Shown here: positions 17,719-25,727 of the stretch, piece after piece
How the letters are laid out: each line of letters starts with the position of its first letter
How positions within the stretch are numbered: position 1 is the first letter of the stretch
Assembly: GCF_030316825.1 (NCBI RefSeq)
Contig: NZ_JASZYU010000004.1
Coordinates: 310,001-374,000, forward strand
DNA length: 64,000 bases
Source of the DNA: Variovorax fucosicus
GTDB taxonomy: Bacteria > Pseudomonadota > Gammaproteobacteria > Burkholderiales > Burkholderiaceae_C
Reading direction: 5' to 3'
Notes under the pieces: generated by a model
Told to the model about the DNA's origin: nothing
What the model saw: the letters and a program-made list of their open reading frames with translations, nothing else
Databases searched by the model: none
Made by a program: the position numbers and the translations under genes

Positions 17719-17757
17719 ACCCCGGTGGGCCTCGCAGCCCCGGACCGATCCGGCCCG

Positions 17758-18174
17758 TTACGGGCCGTTCTGCTTGGTGCCCTGCGGCCCCTCGTTGCGG
17801 GGCGGGGCTCCAAGTTTGTCCAGATCCACCAGCAAGCCCGGGATCGTCATCAACCGCAGCGCCTCGACCGGGGTGACTTCCTGGTCGCCGGCCAGAAAGC
17901 GCATCTGGCAGTCTCCGATCAGGATGCTGTCGCCGTTTGTAAGCACCTGCGGCTCGTCGACGCGGCTGCCGTTGACGGTGGTGCCGTTGCGGCTGTCCAG
18001 GTCGCGGATCGAAACGAAGGCGTCTCCAACCGTCACCACCGCGTGGAAGCGGCTGACGCGTTCCGAGTCGAGTACAAGGTCGTTGGTGGCGGCTCGCCCG
18101 ATCCTGGTGTCGGGCGTTTGCAACGGCACGAGCCTGGTCTTGCCGGGTTGGGTCATCACGATGAGCCTGGGCAT
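17758..18174 (-). CDS. FHA-domain protein
   Basis: A 138-residue cytoplasmic protein made almost entirely of one forkhead-associated domain (about residues 5-100). The phosphothreonine-binding residues are visible: the IGR of the first loop, SRFHA, and the NG of SRNGTTVNG. FHA domains bind phosphothreonine peptides made by Ser/Thr kinases. No kinase or phosphatase is encoded next to it in this window. The gene ends inside a perfect 7-bp inverted repeat (17751-17757 with 17761-17767) that surrounds its stop codon. Confidence 0.92.
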   Translation of the reverse strand: MPRLIVMTQPGKTRLVPLQTPDTRIGRAATNDLVLDSERVSRFHAVVTVGDAFVSIRDLDSRNGTTVNGSRVDEPQVLTNGDSILIGDCQMRFLAGDQEVTPVEALRLMTIPGLLVDLDKLGAPPRNEGPQGTKQNGP

Positions 18175-18196
18175 GCGCAGCGCCCTCCTGAATCGG

Positions 18197-18568
18197 TCAG
18201 TTGCCGGCTGATTTCTGCTGGTGTGCAGCCATTTCGGCTTCGATGTCGGCCAGGCCGGCCCGTGTTTCCGTCAGCTTTTTCTCGAGCTTCTCGCGGTGGG
18301 CCACCTCCTGGGCCAGCGCCTGGCTCACGTCTTCGAGGTCGTCGGCACATTCCTGCACCGCTTCCTCGAGCGCGTCATGCTTTTCGAGCGCCTGCGCCAC
18401 GTCGCCGGTGCGCGCGTCGGCCGGCAACTCGTGCTTGAGAACTTCCTTGATGACGAACAATTCCTGCGCGCCGCTGTTCAGTCTGGCCTGCACATCCTGC
18501 GTTTGGGCCAGCGCCTCATCGAGCGGCGTGGTGGTTTCGGGGGAACGGGTCGGTTCGGAGGCGTTCAC
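18197..18568 (-). CDS. Coiled-coil protein of unknown function
   Basis: A 123-residue protein of acidic, charged helices with heptad spacing, notably LEEAVQECADDLEDVSQALAQ and EKLEKKLTETRAGL, predicting a coiled coil over about residues 50-115. The GTG start at 18568 is preferred because GAGGA lies 8 bp upstream; an ATG at 18646 would overlap the ppk2 end and add a 26-residue leader. It sits between ppk2 and the FHA gene on the same strand, with 22 bp to the FHA start. I recognise no family. Confidence 0.65.
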   Translation of the reverse strand: MNASEPTRSPETTTPLDEALAQTQDVQARLNSGAQELFVIKEVLKHELPADARTGDVAQALEKHDALEEAVQECADDLEDVSQALAQEVAHREKLEKKLTETRAGLADIEAEMAAHQQKSAGN

Positions 18569-18635
18569 GCTGCAATTCCTCAAGATGACAAAGGGCAAAC
18601 CCCGAAGATACTCCCCCGCGGCCGCCGCGTCCCTG

Positions 18636-19442
18636 TCATTCGACAATCAGCCCCTTGAGCGTCGGGTCGGGCGCCGGCGCCCGGGGCTTCATGTCACGCA
18701 GCGTTTTCACCAGCAGGCGCGCAATCATGAGGTTGCGATGCAGCTTGCTGTCGGCCGGTATCACGAACCAGGGCGCGTGCGCGGTCGAGGTCTCGGCCAG
18801 TGCTTTTTCGTAGGCGCGCTGGTAGAGGCCCCACTTCTTGCGCACGACCAGGTCGTCCCGGCTGAATTTCCATTGCTTGTCGGGCTCGTCGATCCGGGCC
18901 TGCAGCCGTTCGCGCTGTTCGCCCAGGCTGATGTGCAGCATGCATTTGACGACGACGGTGCCGGTTTCGGCCAGCAGGCGTTCGAAGTCGTTGATCTGGG
19001 CGTAGCGGCGCCTGGCCTCTGCCTTGTCGATCCAGCCCTCGACCACCGGCACCAGCACGTCTTCGTAGTGGCTGCGGTTCCACACGGCGAGTTCGCCCGT
19101 GCGCGGCACCACGGCATGGCATCGCCACAGGAAGTCGTGCGCCAGTTCCTCGGCCGAGGGAGCCTTGAATGCCGCTACCCGCACGCCGAGCGGCGAGGTG
19201 CGCGAGAACACCCAGCGCACCGTGCCGTCCTTGCCGCTGGTGTCCATGCCTTGCAGCACCAGCAGCACCTTGCGCTTGCCTTCGGCGTGCAACAGGTTCT
19301 GAAGGCCGTCGAGCTCCTTGGCGAGCTGGTCGAGTTGCTCGCGCTGCGCTTCACCGGAGCCCTTCAGAAAGGGCGTGTCGGCCGGGTCGATGTCGGCCAG
19401 GCGGAACTTGTGGCCAACGCGGTAGGGGTCGAAACGGGTCAT
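18636..19442 (-). CDS. ppk2: Polyphosphate kinase 2 family protein
   Basis: A 268-residue PPK2-type phosphotransferase that uses polyphosphate to phosphorylate nucleotides. The Walker A loop is GMDTSGKDG at residues 65-73. The second conserved block is VWNRSHYEDVLV and the lid arginines lie in RDDLVVRKKW. It is a single-domain PPK2. Whether it prefers NDPs (class I) or NMPs (class II/III) cannot be settled by eye. AAGGA precedes the start at 19442. It lies 14 bp after the S4 gene and probably shares its transcript. Confidence 0.93.
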   Translation of the reverse strand: MTRFDPYRVGHKFRLADIDPADTPFLKGSGEAQREQLDQLAKELDGLQNLLHAEGKRKVLLVLQGMDTSGKDGTVRWVFSRTSPLGVRVAAFKAPSAEELAHDFLWRCHAVVPRTGELAVWNRSHYEDVLVPVVEGWIDKAEARRRYAQINDFERLLAETGTVVVKCMLHISLGEQRERLQARIDEPDKQWKFSRDDLVVRKKWGLYQRAYEKALAETSTAHAPWFVIPADSKLHRNLMIARLLVKTLRDMKPRAPAPDPTLKGLIVE

Positions 19443-19456
19443 GTGCAGATCCTTGG

Positions 19457-19882
19457 TCACTCGGCCTCGGGGTCGATGGATGCGCTCCAGCGGCTGTCCC
19501 AGTCGCCACGGCGGGCGCCGTCGAGCTCGCGCCGGTCGCGCTTGGTCGGGCGGCCCTGCTCGATGCTGAGCGCCGGTTCGCTGCCCATGCGGCGCTGCTC
19601 GCGCGCGGCGGCTTGCGCAGCGATGCTTTCGGGCGTTTCTTCGTAGAGCTTCTGCGCCACCGGTGCCGGGCCGCGCTGGCCGCTGATGCCGAGCACCCGC
19701 ACCACGCGGGTAACGGCGCCCAGCCGTACCGCGACGGTGTCGCCGATCTTCACCTCGCGCGATGCCTTGGCGATGTCGCCGTTGACCTGTACGCGGTTCT
19801 TGCCGATCTCGTCCGCGGCCAGCGAACGGGTCTTGAAAAAGCGCACGGCCCACAGCCACTTGTCGATGCGGAGTTTGTCCAT
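19457..19882 (-). CDS. hslR: S4-domain RNA-binding protein (Hsp15-like)
   Basis: A 141-residue protein with an N-terminal S4 RNA-binding domain (MDKLRIDKWLWAVRFFKTRS to about residue 65) and a basic, arginine-rich tail. This is the architecture of heat-shock protein 15, which binds 50S subunits carrying stalled nascent chains. The start overlaps the tctE stop by one base (TGATG), indicating translational coupling to the sensor kinase gene. That is an unexpected partnership. Confidence 0.9.
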   Translation of the reverse strand: MDKLRIDKWLWAVRFFKTRSLAADEIGKNRVQVNGDIAKASREVKIGDTVAVRLGAVTRVVRVLGISGQRGPAPVAQKLYEETPESIAAQAAAREQRRMGSEPALSIEQGRPTKRDRRELDGARRGDWDSRWSASIDPEAE

Positions 19883-21291
19883 CAGGCCCCATTGTCCAGC
19901 GGAAGCCGCACCGTCGCTGTGAGACCGGCGGCACGGCGACTGTCGGCCGACCGGTTGTCCAGCGCGATGCGACCGTCGAGCGCCTGCACGATCTCGCGGC
20001 AGATGGCCAGCCCGAGGCCCGAGCCGCTCGCCACATCGCCGGCGGAGAAGGGCGCAAACAGGCGTTGGCGCAGCTCGGCCGGGATGCCCGGCCCGTCGTC
20101 CTGCACGCTCAGCAGCGCCTCGCCCGCATCCGTGCGAATCGCCACCGACAGCCGCGCGCCGGGCGGACTGTGCTTGATGGCGTTGTGCAGCAGGTTGCGC
20201 GTGAGCTCCTGCAGCATCCAGCGGTGCGCGCGCACCGGCGTGGAGGCGCCATCGAACTCGAAATCGAGGGCCTTGTCGGCGACCAGCGGCGACACGTCGA
20301 GCGCCACCTCGCGCACCACCTGCGCCCAGTCGACGCGCTCCGATTCGGGCTGCTGGCGCAACTGTTCGACCTTGGCCAGCGACAGCATCTGGTTGGCCAG
20401 CATGGTGGCGCGCTCGACCGTGTCGCTGATCTCGCCCAGCGCCTGCTCGGCCGGCATGTCGCCGCGCCGCGCCGACTGCACCTGCGCCTTGAGCACTGCA
20501 AGCGGCGTGCGCAACTGGTGCGCGGTGTCGCGCACAAAGCGCTTCTGGTGGTCCAGCAGGCGCTGCAGGCGGCCCATCACCTCGGTGGTGGCCGCCACCA
20601 GCGGCTGCAATTCGCGCGGCGCGTCCGGTGCCTCGATCGGGCTCAGATCGCCTTCGGGCCGTTCTGCCATCCGCGCACTGACGCGGCGCACCGGCAGGGT
20701 GGCGCGCTGCACCACCCAGACCACGAGCGCAGCGATCACCGCCATCAGCAGCAGCTGGCGCCACAGCGTATCGACCAGAATCCGGCGCGCCAGTGTTTCG
20801 CGCAGCTCCAGCGTCTCGGCCACCTGCACCACGGCCATGCCGCGGCCGCGTTCGCTGGCCACCGGCTGCAGCAGCACCGCGACCCGGACCGGTTCGTCGC
20901 GGAACTGCGCATCGTAGAAGTCGACCAGCGCCGAGTAGGCGCCGCGATCCGGGATGCGGCCACGCCAGAACGGCAGTTCGGCAAAGCCCGACACCATCTC
21001 GCCGTCGAGACTCGACACCCGGTAGTACATGTGGCTCTTGTTGTCGGCCTCGAAGGCCTCGAGCGCGGAGTAGGGCACCTTGGCCAGCAGCACGGCCCGA
21101 TCTTCGTAACCCACCACGTCGAGCTGCTCGCCGATGGTCTTGGCCGAGGCCAGCAGCGTGCGGTCGTAGGCCAGCGTCGCAGCCGCCAGGCTCTGCCGGT
21201 AGAGGCTGATCGAGTTGATCACGATGAACAGGCCCACGGGCCCGAGGATGCCGATCAGCAGCGTGCGGCGCAGCGAGGCAGCGCGCTTCAT
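19882..21291 (-). CDS. tctE: TctE-like sensor histidine kinase
   Basis: A 469-residue membrane kinase. It has an N-terminal helix (about 10-30), a periplasmic 2CSK-type sensor region (about 35-170), a second helix (about 178-195), a HAMP-like linker, phosphoacceptor H258 in RDTAHQLRTPL, and an ATPase domain with the N box NLLHNAIKHSPPG and DDGPGIP/GSGLGLAI. It likely senses external tricarboxylate or a related acid and phosphorylates TctD. Its start overlaps the tctD stop by four bases (ATGA). It is divergent from tctCBA. Confidence 0.93.
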   Translation of the reverse strand: MKRAASLRRTLLIGILGPVGLFIVINSISLYRQSLAAATLAYDRTLLASAKTIGEQLDVVGYEDRAVLLAKVPYSALEAFEADNKSHMYYRVSSLDGEMVSGFAELPFWRGRIPDRGAYSALVDFYDAQFRDEPVRVAVLLQPVASERGRGMAVVQVAETLELRETLARRILVDTLWRQLLLMAVIAALVVWVVQRATLPVRRVSARMAERPEGDLSPIEAPDAPRELQPLVAATTEVMGRLQRLLDHQKRFVRDTAHQLRTPLAVLKAQVQSARRGDMPAEQALGEISDTVERATMLANQMLSLAKVEQLRQQPESERVDWAQVVREVALDVSPLVADKALDFEFDGASTPVRAHRWMLQELTRNLLHNAIKHSPPGARLSVAIRTDAGEALLSVQDDGPGIPAELRQRLFAPFSAGDVASGSGLGLAICREIVQALDGRIALDNRSADSRRAAGLTATVRLPLDNGA

Positions 21292-21971
21292 CGATCTTCG
21301 CGCAGGAGGTAGCCGAGGCCCCGCATGGTCATCAGCGCTGCTCCGGTGCCGGCCAGCTTCTTGCGCAGGCGGTACACCACCACCTCGATGGCCTCGTACT
21401 GCACATCCACCTCGCCCGGGAACACCAGCTCGAACAGGCGCTCCTTGGTGACCGCGTGGCCCGGCTTCATCATCAGCGCCTTGAGCAATGCCAGCTCGCG
21501 CGGCGTCAGCTCCAGCACCTCGGCGCGGTGGTAGATTGCGCCGCTGTCGGCCTCATAGCGCAGCGCACCCACGTCCTGCGGCCGGGCCGGGCCGTCGGCA
21601 TCGGGGTTCTTCTGGTGGCGCCTGCGCAGCGCGCGCAGCCGCGCTTCGAGTTCGTCCAGGTCGAACGGCTTGGGCAGGTAGTCGTCAGCACCGGCGTTGA
21701 GGCCCACGATGCGGTCGCCCACCGTGCCGCGTGCCGTGAGCAGCAGCACCGGCGTGCGCAGCCCGGCGGCACGGGCCTGAGCCAGCACCTGCAGGCCATC
21801 GAGGTTCGGCAGGCTCAGGTCGAGTGCCACCACGTCGGGTTCGAGCTCGCGCCACTGCGCCACCGCGAGGGCACCGTCGCCGCACACGCGCACGTCGATC
21901 TGGCGGCGCCCGAGCGTGCGCTGCAACGTGGTTTGCATCGAGGGATCGTCTTCGACGAGCAGCAGTTTCAT
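21288..21971 (-). CDS. tctD: TctD-like OmpR-family response regulator
   Basis: A 227-residue regulator. The receiver domain has acidic residues E7/D8/D9, phosphoacceptor D51 (VALDLSLP) and K103-region KPFD. The C-terminal winged helix contains LTPRELALLKALM and VVVYRLRKKL. By family and position it would activate the tricarboxylate-type transporter tctCBA, whose first gene starts 103 bp away on the opposite strand. Confidence 0.93.
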   Translation of the reverse strand: MKLLLVEDDPSMQTTLQRTLGRRQIDVRVCGDGALAVAQWRELEPDVVALDLSLPNLDGLQVLAQARAAGLRTPVLLLTARGTVGDRIVGLNAGADDYLPKPFDLDELEARLRALRRRHQKNPDADGPARPQDVGALRYEADSGAIYHRAEVLELTPRELALLKALMMKPGHAVTKERLFELVFPGEVDVQYEAIEVVVYRLRKKLAGTGAALMTMRGLGYLLREDR

Positions 21972-22074
21972 TCGGTGTTTTCCCCAAGCCGCCGGACAGC
22001 CAACTGACAGCAGGGCGGCGCATGATAGCGGGGTTCAGGTTCTGATCAGCTTCTTAGTCACTGGAGACACATAC

Positions 22075-23034
22075 ATGCGTCGCGATACCTTTCTGAAGTC
22101 ACTGGCCGCCTTGGCCGCCTCCGGCGCGCTGCCGATGTCGGCCTGGGCCGCCGCCAACGTCAAGATGATGATCCCGGCCAACCCCGGCGGCGGCTGGGAC
22201 ACCACCGGCCGGGCCCTGGGCAAGGCCATGACGGACGGCAAGCTGGCCGACACCGTGAGCTACGACAACAAGGGTGGCGCCGCCGGCGCACTGGGCCTGG
22301 CCCAGTTCGTCAACGGTTCCAAGGGCGACGCCAACGCGCTGATGGTGATGGGCTCCGTGATGCTCGGCGGCATCATCACCGGCAAGCCGCCGGTCAAGCT
22401 CGAGCAGGCCACGCCGATCGCGCGCATGACCACGGAGTACAACGTGTTCGTGCTGCCGGCCAACTCGCCCATGAAGACCATGGCCGACGTGGTGGCCCAG
22501 CTCAAGAAAGACCCTGGCAGCGTCAAGTGGGGCGGCGGTTCGCGCGGCTCCACCGAGCACATCGCCGCGGCCATGATCGCGCAGAAGGTCGGCGCCGACC
22601 CATCCAAGATCAATTACGTCGCGTTCCGTGGCGGCGGTGAAGCCACGGCGGCCATCCTGGGCGGCAACGTCACGGTCGGCGGTAGCGGCTACAGCGAGTT
22701 CGCACCGTACATCGCCGACGGCAAGATGCGCGCCATTGCCGTCACCTCGGCCCAGCGCCTGCCCGGCATCAACGTGCCGACGCTCAAGGAACAGGGCATC
22801 GATGTCGAGATCGGCAACTGGCGCGGCGTCTACGGCGCACCGGGCATCACGCCCGAACAGCGCAAGGCCCTGACCGACCTGGTGCTGGCGACGCTCAAGA
22901 CGCCGTCGTGGGCCGACTCGCTCAAGAAGAACGACTGGACGCCTGCCGTCCTGTCCGGCGAGGCTTTCGCCAAGTTCGTCGACGACGACTTCGCCAGTCT
23001 GCGCGCGATCATGATCAAGTCCGGCATGGTCTGA
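22075..23034 (+). CDS. tctC: Tripartite tricarboxylate transporter solute-binding protein
   Basis: A 319-residue periplasmic receptor of the Bug/TctC family. The leader MRRDTFLKSLAALAASGALP ends near AWA. The mature protein has the family's PANPGGGWDTTGRALGKAM ligand loop and the GGGSRGSTEH and FRGGGEATAAILGG segments. GGAGAC lies upstream at good spacing. It captures a carboxylate for TctAB. A strong terminator hairpin follows, so it is probably made in excess over the membrane subunits. Confidence 0.95.
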   Translation: MRRDTFLKSLAALAASGALPMSAWAAANVKMMIPANPGGGWDTTGRALGKAMTDGKLADTVSYDNKGGAAGALGLAQFVNGSKGDANALMVMGSVMLGGIITGKPPVKLEQATPIARMTTEYNVFVLPANSPMKTMADVVAQLKKDPGSVKWGGGSRGSTEHIAAAMIAQKVGADPSKINYVAFRGGGEATAAILGGNVTVGGSGYSEFAPYIADGKMRAIAVTSAQRLPGINVPTLKEQGIDVEIGNWRGVYGAPGITPEQRKALTDLVLATLKTPSWADSLKKNDWTPAVLSGEAFAKFVDDDFASLRAIMIKSGMV

Positions 23035-23054
23035 GGCCTGCACGTTTCGCTCCG

Positions 23055-23080
23055 GAGCACGTCGGCGACGTGCTCTTTTT
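23055..23080 (+). terminator. Intrinsic terminator between tctC and tctB
   Basis: A perfect 9-bp stem, GAGCACGTC with GACGTGCTC, around a GGC loop is followed directly by five T residues. It lies 21 bp after the tctC stop and 50 bp before tctB. It is expected to stop part of the transcripts and set a high ratio of binding protein to permease. Confidence 0.88.
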
Positions 23081-23129
23081 CCATCCGGCATTCCGATAAC
23101 AACACAGCCAAGAAGAAAACGAGGCAACC

Positions 23130-23687
23130 ATGCAATCCGATTCATTGACCGTCGGGCCATTGCCCCAACCGCCGGCCTCGCCGGCTGCCGTGCGCGTCCA
23201 GACGCTGGTGGGCGTCGGCGTGCTGCTGGTCGGGCTGGGCCTGGCCTTCGGCGCCATCAGCATCCCGTCCGAAGCGGGCTATGGCGGCGTCGGCCCCAAC
23301 TTCCTGCCCTGGCTGGTGTCGATCGTGCTCACGATCTGTGGGGGCTGGATCATCTGGGAGGCGCGCACCGGCGGCTTCCGCGAAATGGATGCGCCCGCCG
23401 ACGATGCCGAGCCCGCCTACTGGTCGGGCTTCGTGTGGCTGTCGGCCGGCCTGCTGCTGAACGCCGCGCTGATCACCGTCATCGGGTTCATCCTGAGCTG
23501 CACGCTCTGCTATGTGCTCGCGGTGCAGGGCCTGCGCCGCGCCGCCGGCCAGGCCGCGGTGAACCAGCCGCGCACCTGGTTGATCGACCTGGTTACCGGG
23601 CTGCTGATTTCGGCGCCGGTGTACTGGATGTTCACCAAGTTCCTGGCCATCAACCTGCCGGGTCTCACCACCACCGGCTGGCTCTGA
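23130..23687 (+). CDS. tctB: Tripartite tricarboxylate transporter small membrane subunit
   Basis: A 185-residue protein with four predicted membrane helices (about 22-42, 55-75, 102-140 in two, and 158-178), the usual TctB layout. The GYGGVGPNFLPWLVSIVL segment is typical of the family. It pairs with TctA, whose gene starts 12 bp downstream. Nothing unusual is seen apart from the terminator upstream. Confidence 0.93.
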   Translation: MQSDSLTVGPLPQPPASPAAVRVQTLVGVGVLLVGLGLAFGAISIPSEAGYGGVGPNFLPWLVSIVLTICGGWIIWEARTGGFREMDAPADDAEPAYWSGFVWLSAGLLLNAALITVIGFILSCTLCYVLAVQGLRRAAGQAAVNQPRTWLIDLVTGLLISAPVYWMFTKFLAINLPGLTTTGWL

Positions 23688-23699
23688 AAGGCGTTTGAC

Positions 23700-25223
23700 A
23701 TGGACATCCTCAACGCGCTCATGCACGGGTTCGCAACCGCGATCACCCCGGTCAATCTGCTCTGGTGCCTGTTCGGCTGTGCCCTCGGAACCGCCGTCGG
23801 CGTGCTCCCCGGCATCGGCCCGGCGGTGGCCGTGGCGATGCTGCTGCCGATCACCGCCAAGGTCGAGATCACGGCCTCGATGATCTTCTTCTCGGGCATC
23901 TACTACGGCGCCATGTACGGCGGCTCCACCACCTCGATCCTGCTCAACACGCCCGGGGAGACGGCCAGCATGGTGACGGCCATGGAGGGCAACAAGATGG
24001 CCAAGAGCGGCAGGGCGGGCGCAGCGCTCGCCACCGCGGCCATCGGCTCGTTCGTGGCCGGCAGCATCGCCACCGTGATCGTCACGCTGTTCGCACCGTT
24101 CGTGGCCGAGTTCGCGGTCAAGCTCGGGCCGCCCGAGTACTTCATGCTGATGCTGCTCGCCTTCACCACGGTGAGTGCGGTGCTCGGCAAGAGCACGCTG
24201 CGCGGCATGACGGCGCTGTTCGTCGGCCTCGCCGCCGGCTGCGTCGGGCTCGACCAGATCTCGGGCCAGGGCCGCTACACCGGCGGGGTGCCCGAGTTGC
24301 TCGATGGCATCGAAATCGTGCTGGTCGCGGTCGGCCTGTTCGCGGTGGCCGAGGTCATGTACGCGGTGATGTACGAAGGCAAGGTGGTCGAAGGCCAGAA
24401 CAAGCTCAGCCGCGTGCACATGACAAAGCGCGACTGGAAGCGCTCGATCCCGGCCTGGCTGCGCGGCACCGCCATCGGCACGCCGTTCGGCTGCATCCCC
24501 GCAGGCGGCACCGAGATCCCGACTTTCCTGAGCTACGCGATGGAAAAGAAGCTGGTGAAGAACCCCGAGGACAAGGCCGAGTTCGGCACCAAGGGCGCCA
24601 TCGAGGGCGTGGCCGGCCCCGAGGCCGCCAACAACGCCACGGTGACGGCGGCGCTGATCCCGCTGCTCACGCTCGGCATCCCGACCAGCAACACCACCGC
24701 CATCCTGCTCGGCGCATTCCAGAACTACGGCATCCAGCCGGGTCCGCAGCTCTTCACCACCTCGGCTGCGCTGGTGTGGGCGCTGATTGCTTCGCTCTAC
24801 ATCGGCAACGTGATGCTGCTGGTGCTGAACCTGCCGATGGTCGGCCTGTGGGTCAAGCTGCTCAAGATCCCGAAGCCGCAGCTCTACGCCGGCATCCTGA
24901 TCTTCGCCACGGTCGGCGCCTACGGCATGCGCCAGAGCGCGTTCGACCTGTTCCTGCTGTACGGCATCGGCCTGCTCGGCGTGGCGATGCGGCGCTTCGA
25001 CTTTCCGACCGCGCCGGTGGTGGTCGGCATGATCCTGGGCCCGCTGGCCGAAGCGCAACTGCGCAACGCCATGTCGATCGGCGAGGGCAGTGCGGTGGTG
25101 TTCTTGCAGCGCCCGATGTCGCTGGCGCTGATCATCATCGTTCTCGCCGTGCTGATCCTGCCGCGCCTGGCCAAGCGCATGAGCGAGCGCAAGCGGCTGC
25201 GGCTCGCGCAACTCGACACCTGA
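23700..25223 (+). CDS. tctA: Tripartite tricarboxylate transporter large permease
   Basis: A 507-residue, roughly 12-helix permease. TctA signatures are plain: GVLPGIGPAVAVAMLLP, GAMYGGSTTSILLNTPGE and the second repeat GVAGPEAANNATVTAALIPLLTLGIP. It imports citrate or another di/tricarboxylate using the proton or sodium gradient. It ends the tctCBA operon. Substrate identity is not visible in the sequence. Confidence 0.96.
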   Translation: MDILNALMHGFATAITPVNLLWCLFGCALGTAVGVLPGIGPAVAVAMLLPITAKVEITASMIFFSGIYYGAMYGGSTTSILLNTPGETASMVTAMEGNKMAKSGRAGAALATAAIGSFVAGSIATVIVTLFAPFVAEFAVKLGPPEYFMLMLLAFTTVSAVLGKSTLRGMTALFVGLAAGCVGLDQISGQGRYTGGVPELLDGIEIVLVAVGLFAVAEVMYAVMYEGKVVEGQNKLSRVHMTKRDWKRSIPAWLRGTAIGTPFGCIPAGGTEIPTFLSYAMEKKLVKNPEDKAEFGTKGAIEGVAGPEAANNATVTAALIPLLTLGIPTSNTTAILLGAFQNYGIQPGPQLFTTSAALVWALIASLYIGNVMLLVLNLPMVGLWVKLLKIPKPQLYAGILIFATVGAYGMRQSAFDLFLLYGIGLLGVAMRRFDFPTAPVVVGMILGPLAEAQLRNAMSIGEGSAVVFLQRPMSLALIIIVLAVLILPRLAKRMSERKRLRLAQLDT

Positions 25224-25245
25224 CGCTGAGCACCGCTGCTGCCGG

Positions 25246-25608
25246 CTAGCGCGGGGCGGTGGTGGTGCTTTCGGCCGACGGCACGACGATCGCGCGGCCA
25301 TCGCGCGAGGGCCGCGCATCGGCACCACCGGAACTCGGCACTGTGCCTTCGGGCGCCACCACGGTGGCGCGGCCGTCGCGCGAGGTCACGGCCGCCGCCG
25401 GCGGCGGGCCACCCTCGGCGCGATCCAGCAAATTGCCCGCCGCACGCACGCAGGCCTCGCGCGCCGGTGCGGGCAGGGTGCCGTCGTTGCAGCGCGCGAT
25501 CTGCTGGTCGTAGCGCTGCTGCGCCGAACCGGGCTGTGCGGCGGCCAGCGACGCGCCACCCACCAGCAAGCCGGTCAGGAAAAGAGTGCGAAGGCGTTGT
25601 GCGTTCAT
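25246..25608 (-). CDS. Secreted small protein with two SRDGRA repeats
   Basis: A 120-residue protein with a signal peptide ending near AAA-Q. The mature N-terminus has a short helical region with two cysteines (C40 and C53 of the precursor) that could form a disulfide. The C-terminal half is low-complexity, rich in Pro, Ala, Gly and Ser, and contains two copies of SRDGRA-x-VV about 23 residues apart. It is convergent with tctA, with 22 bp between. I recognise no family; function unknown. Confidence 0.7.
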   Translation of the reverse strand: MNAQRLRTLFLTGLLVGGASLAAAQPGSAQQRYDQQIARCNDGTLPAPAREACVRAAGNLLDRAEGGPPPAAAVTSRDGRATVVAPEGTVPSSGGADARPSRDGRAIVVPSAESTTTAPR

Positions 25609-25727
25609 GATTTTTCATTGTGCGGGCACGGGCTTTCGGCGGTGTGCGAAGCGGCTGTGTCAGGTGGTAGGCAAAGGCCCCGTCCGGCTCTTCTAAACTG
25701 ATCCCCCTTTTATTTGATGAGGTGCCG

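Noticed and set aside
17751..17767. Inverted repeat around the FHA stop codon as a terminator
   Set aside because: The stem is perfect but no T-run follows in the direction of transcription.
23142..25328. A 728-codon leftward frame opposite tctB and tctA
   Set aside because: Antisense to two genes with clear family signatures; no domain of its own.
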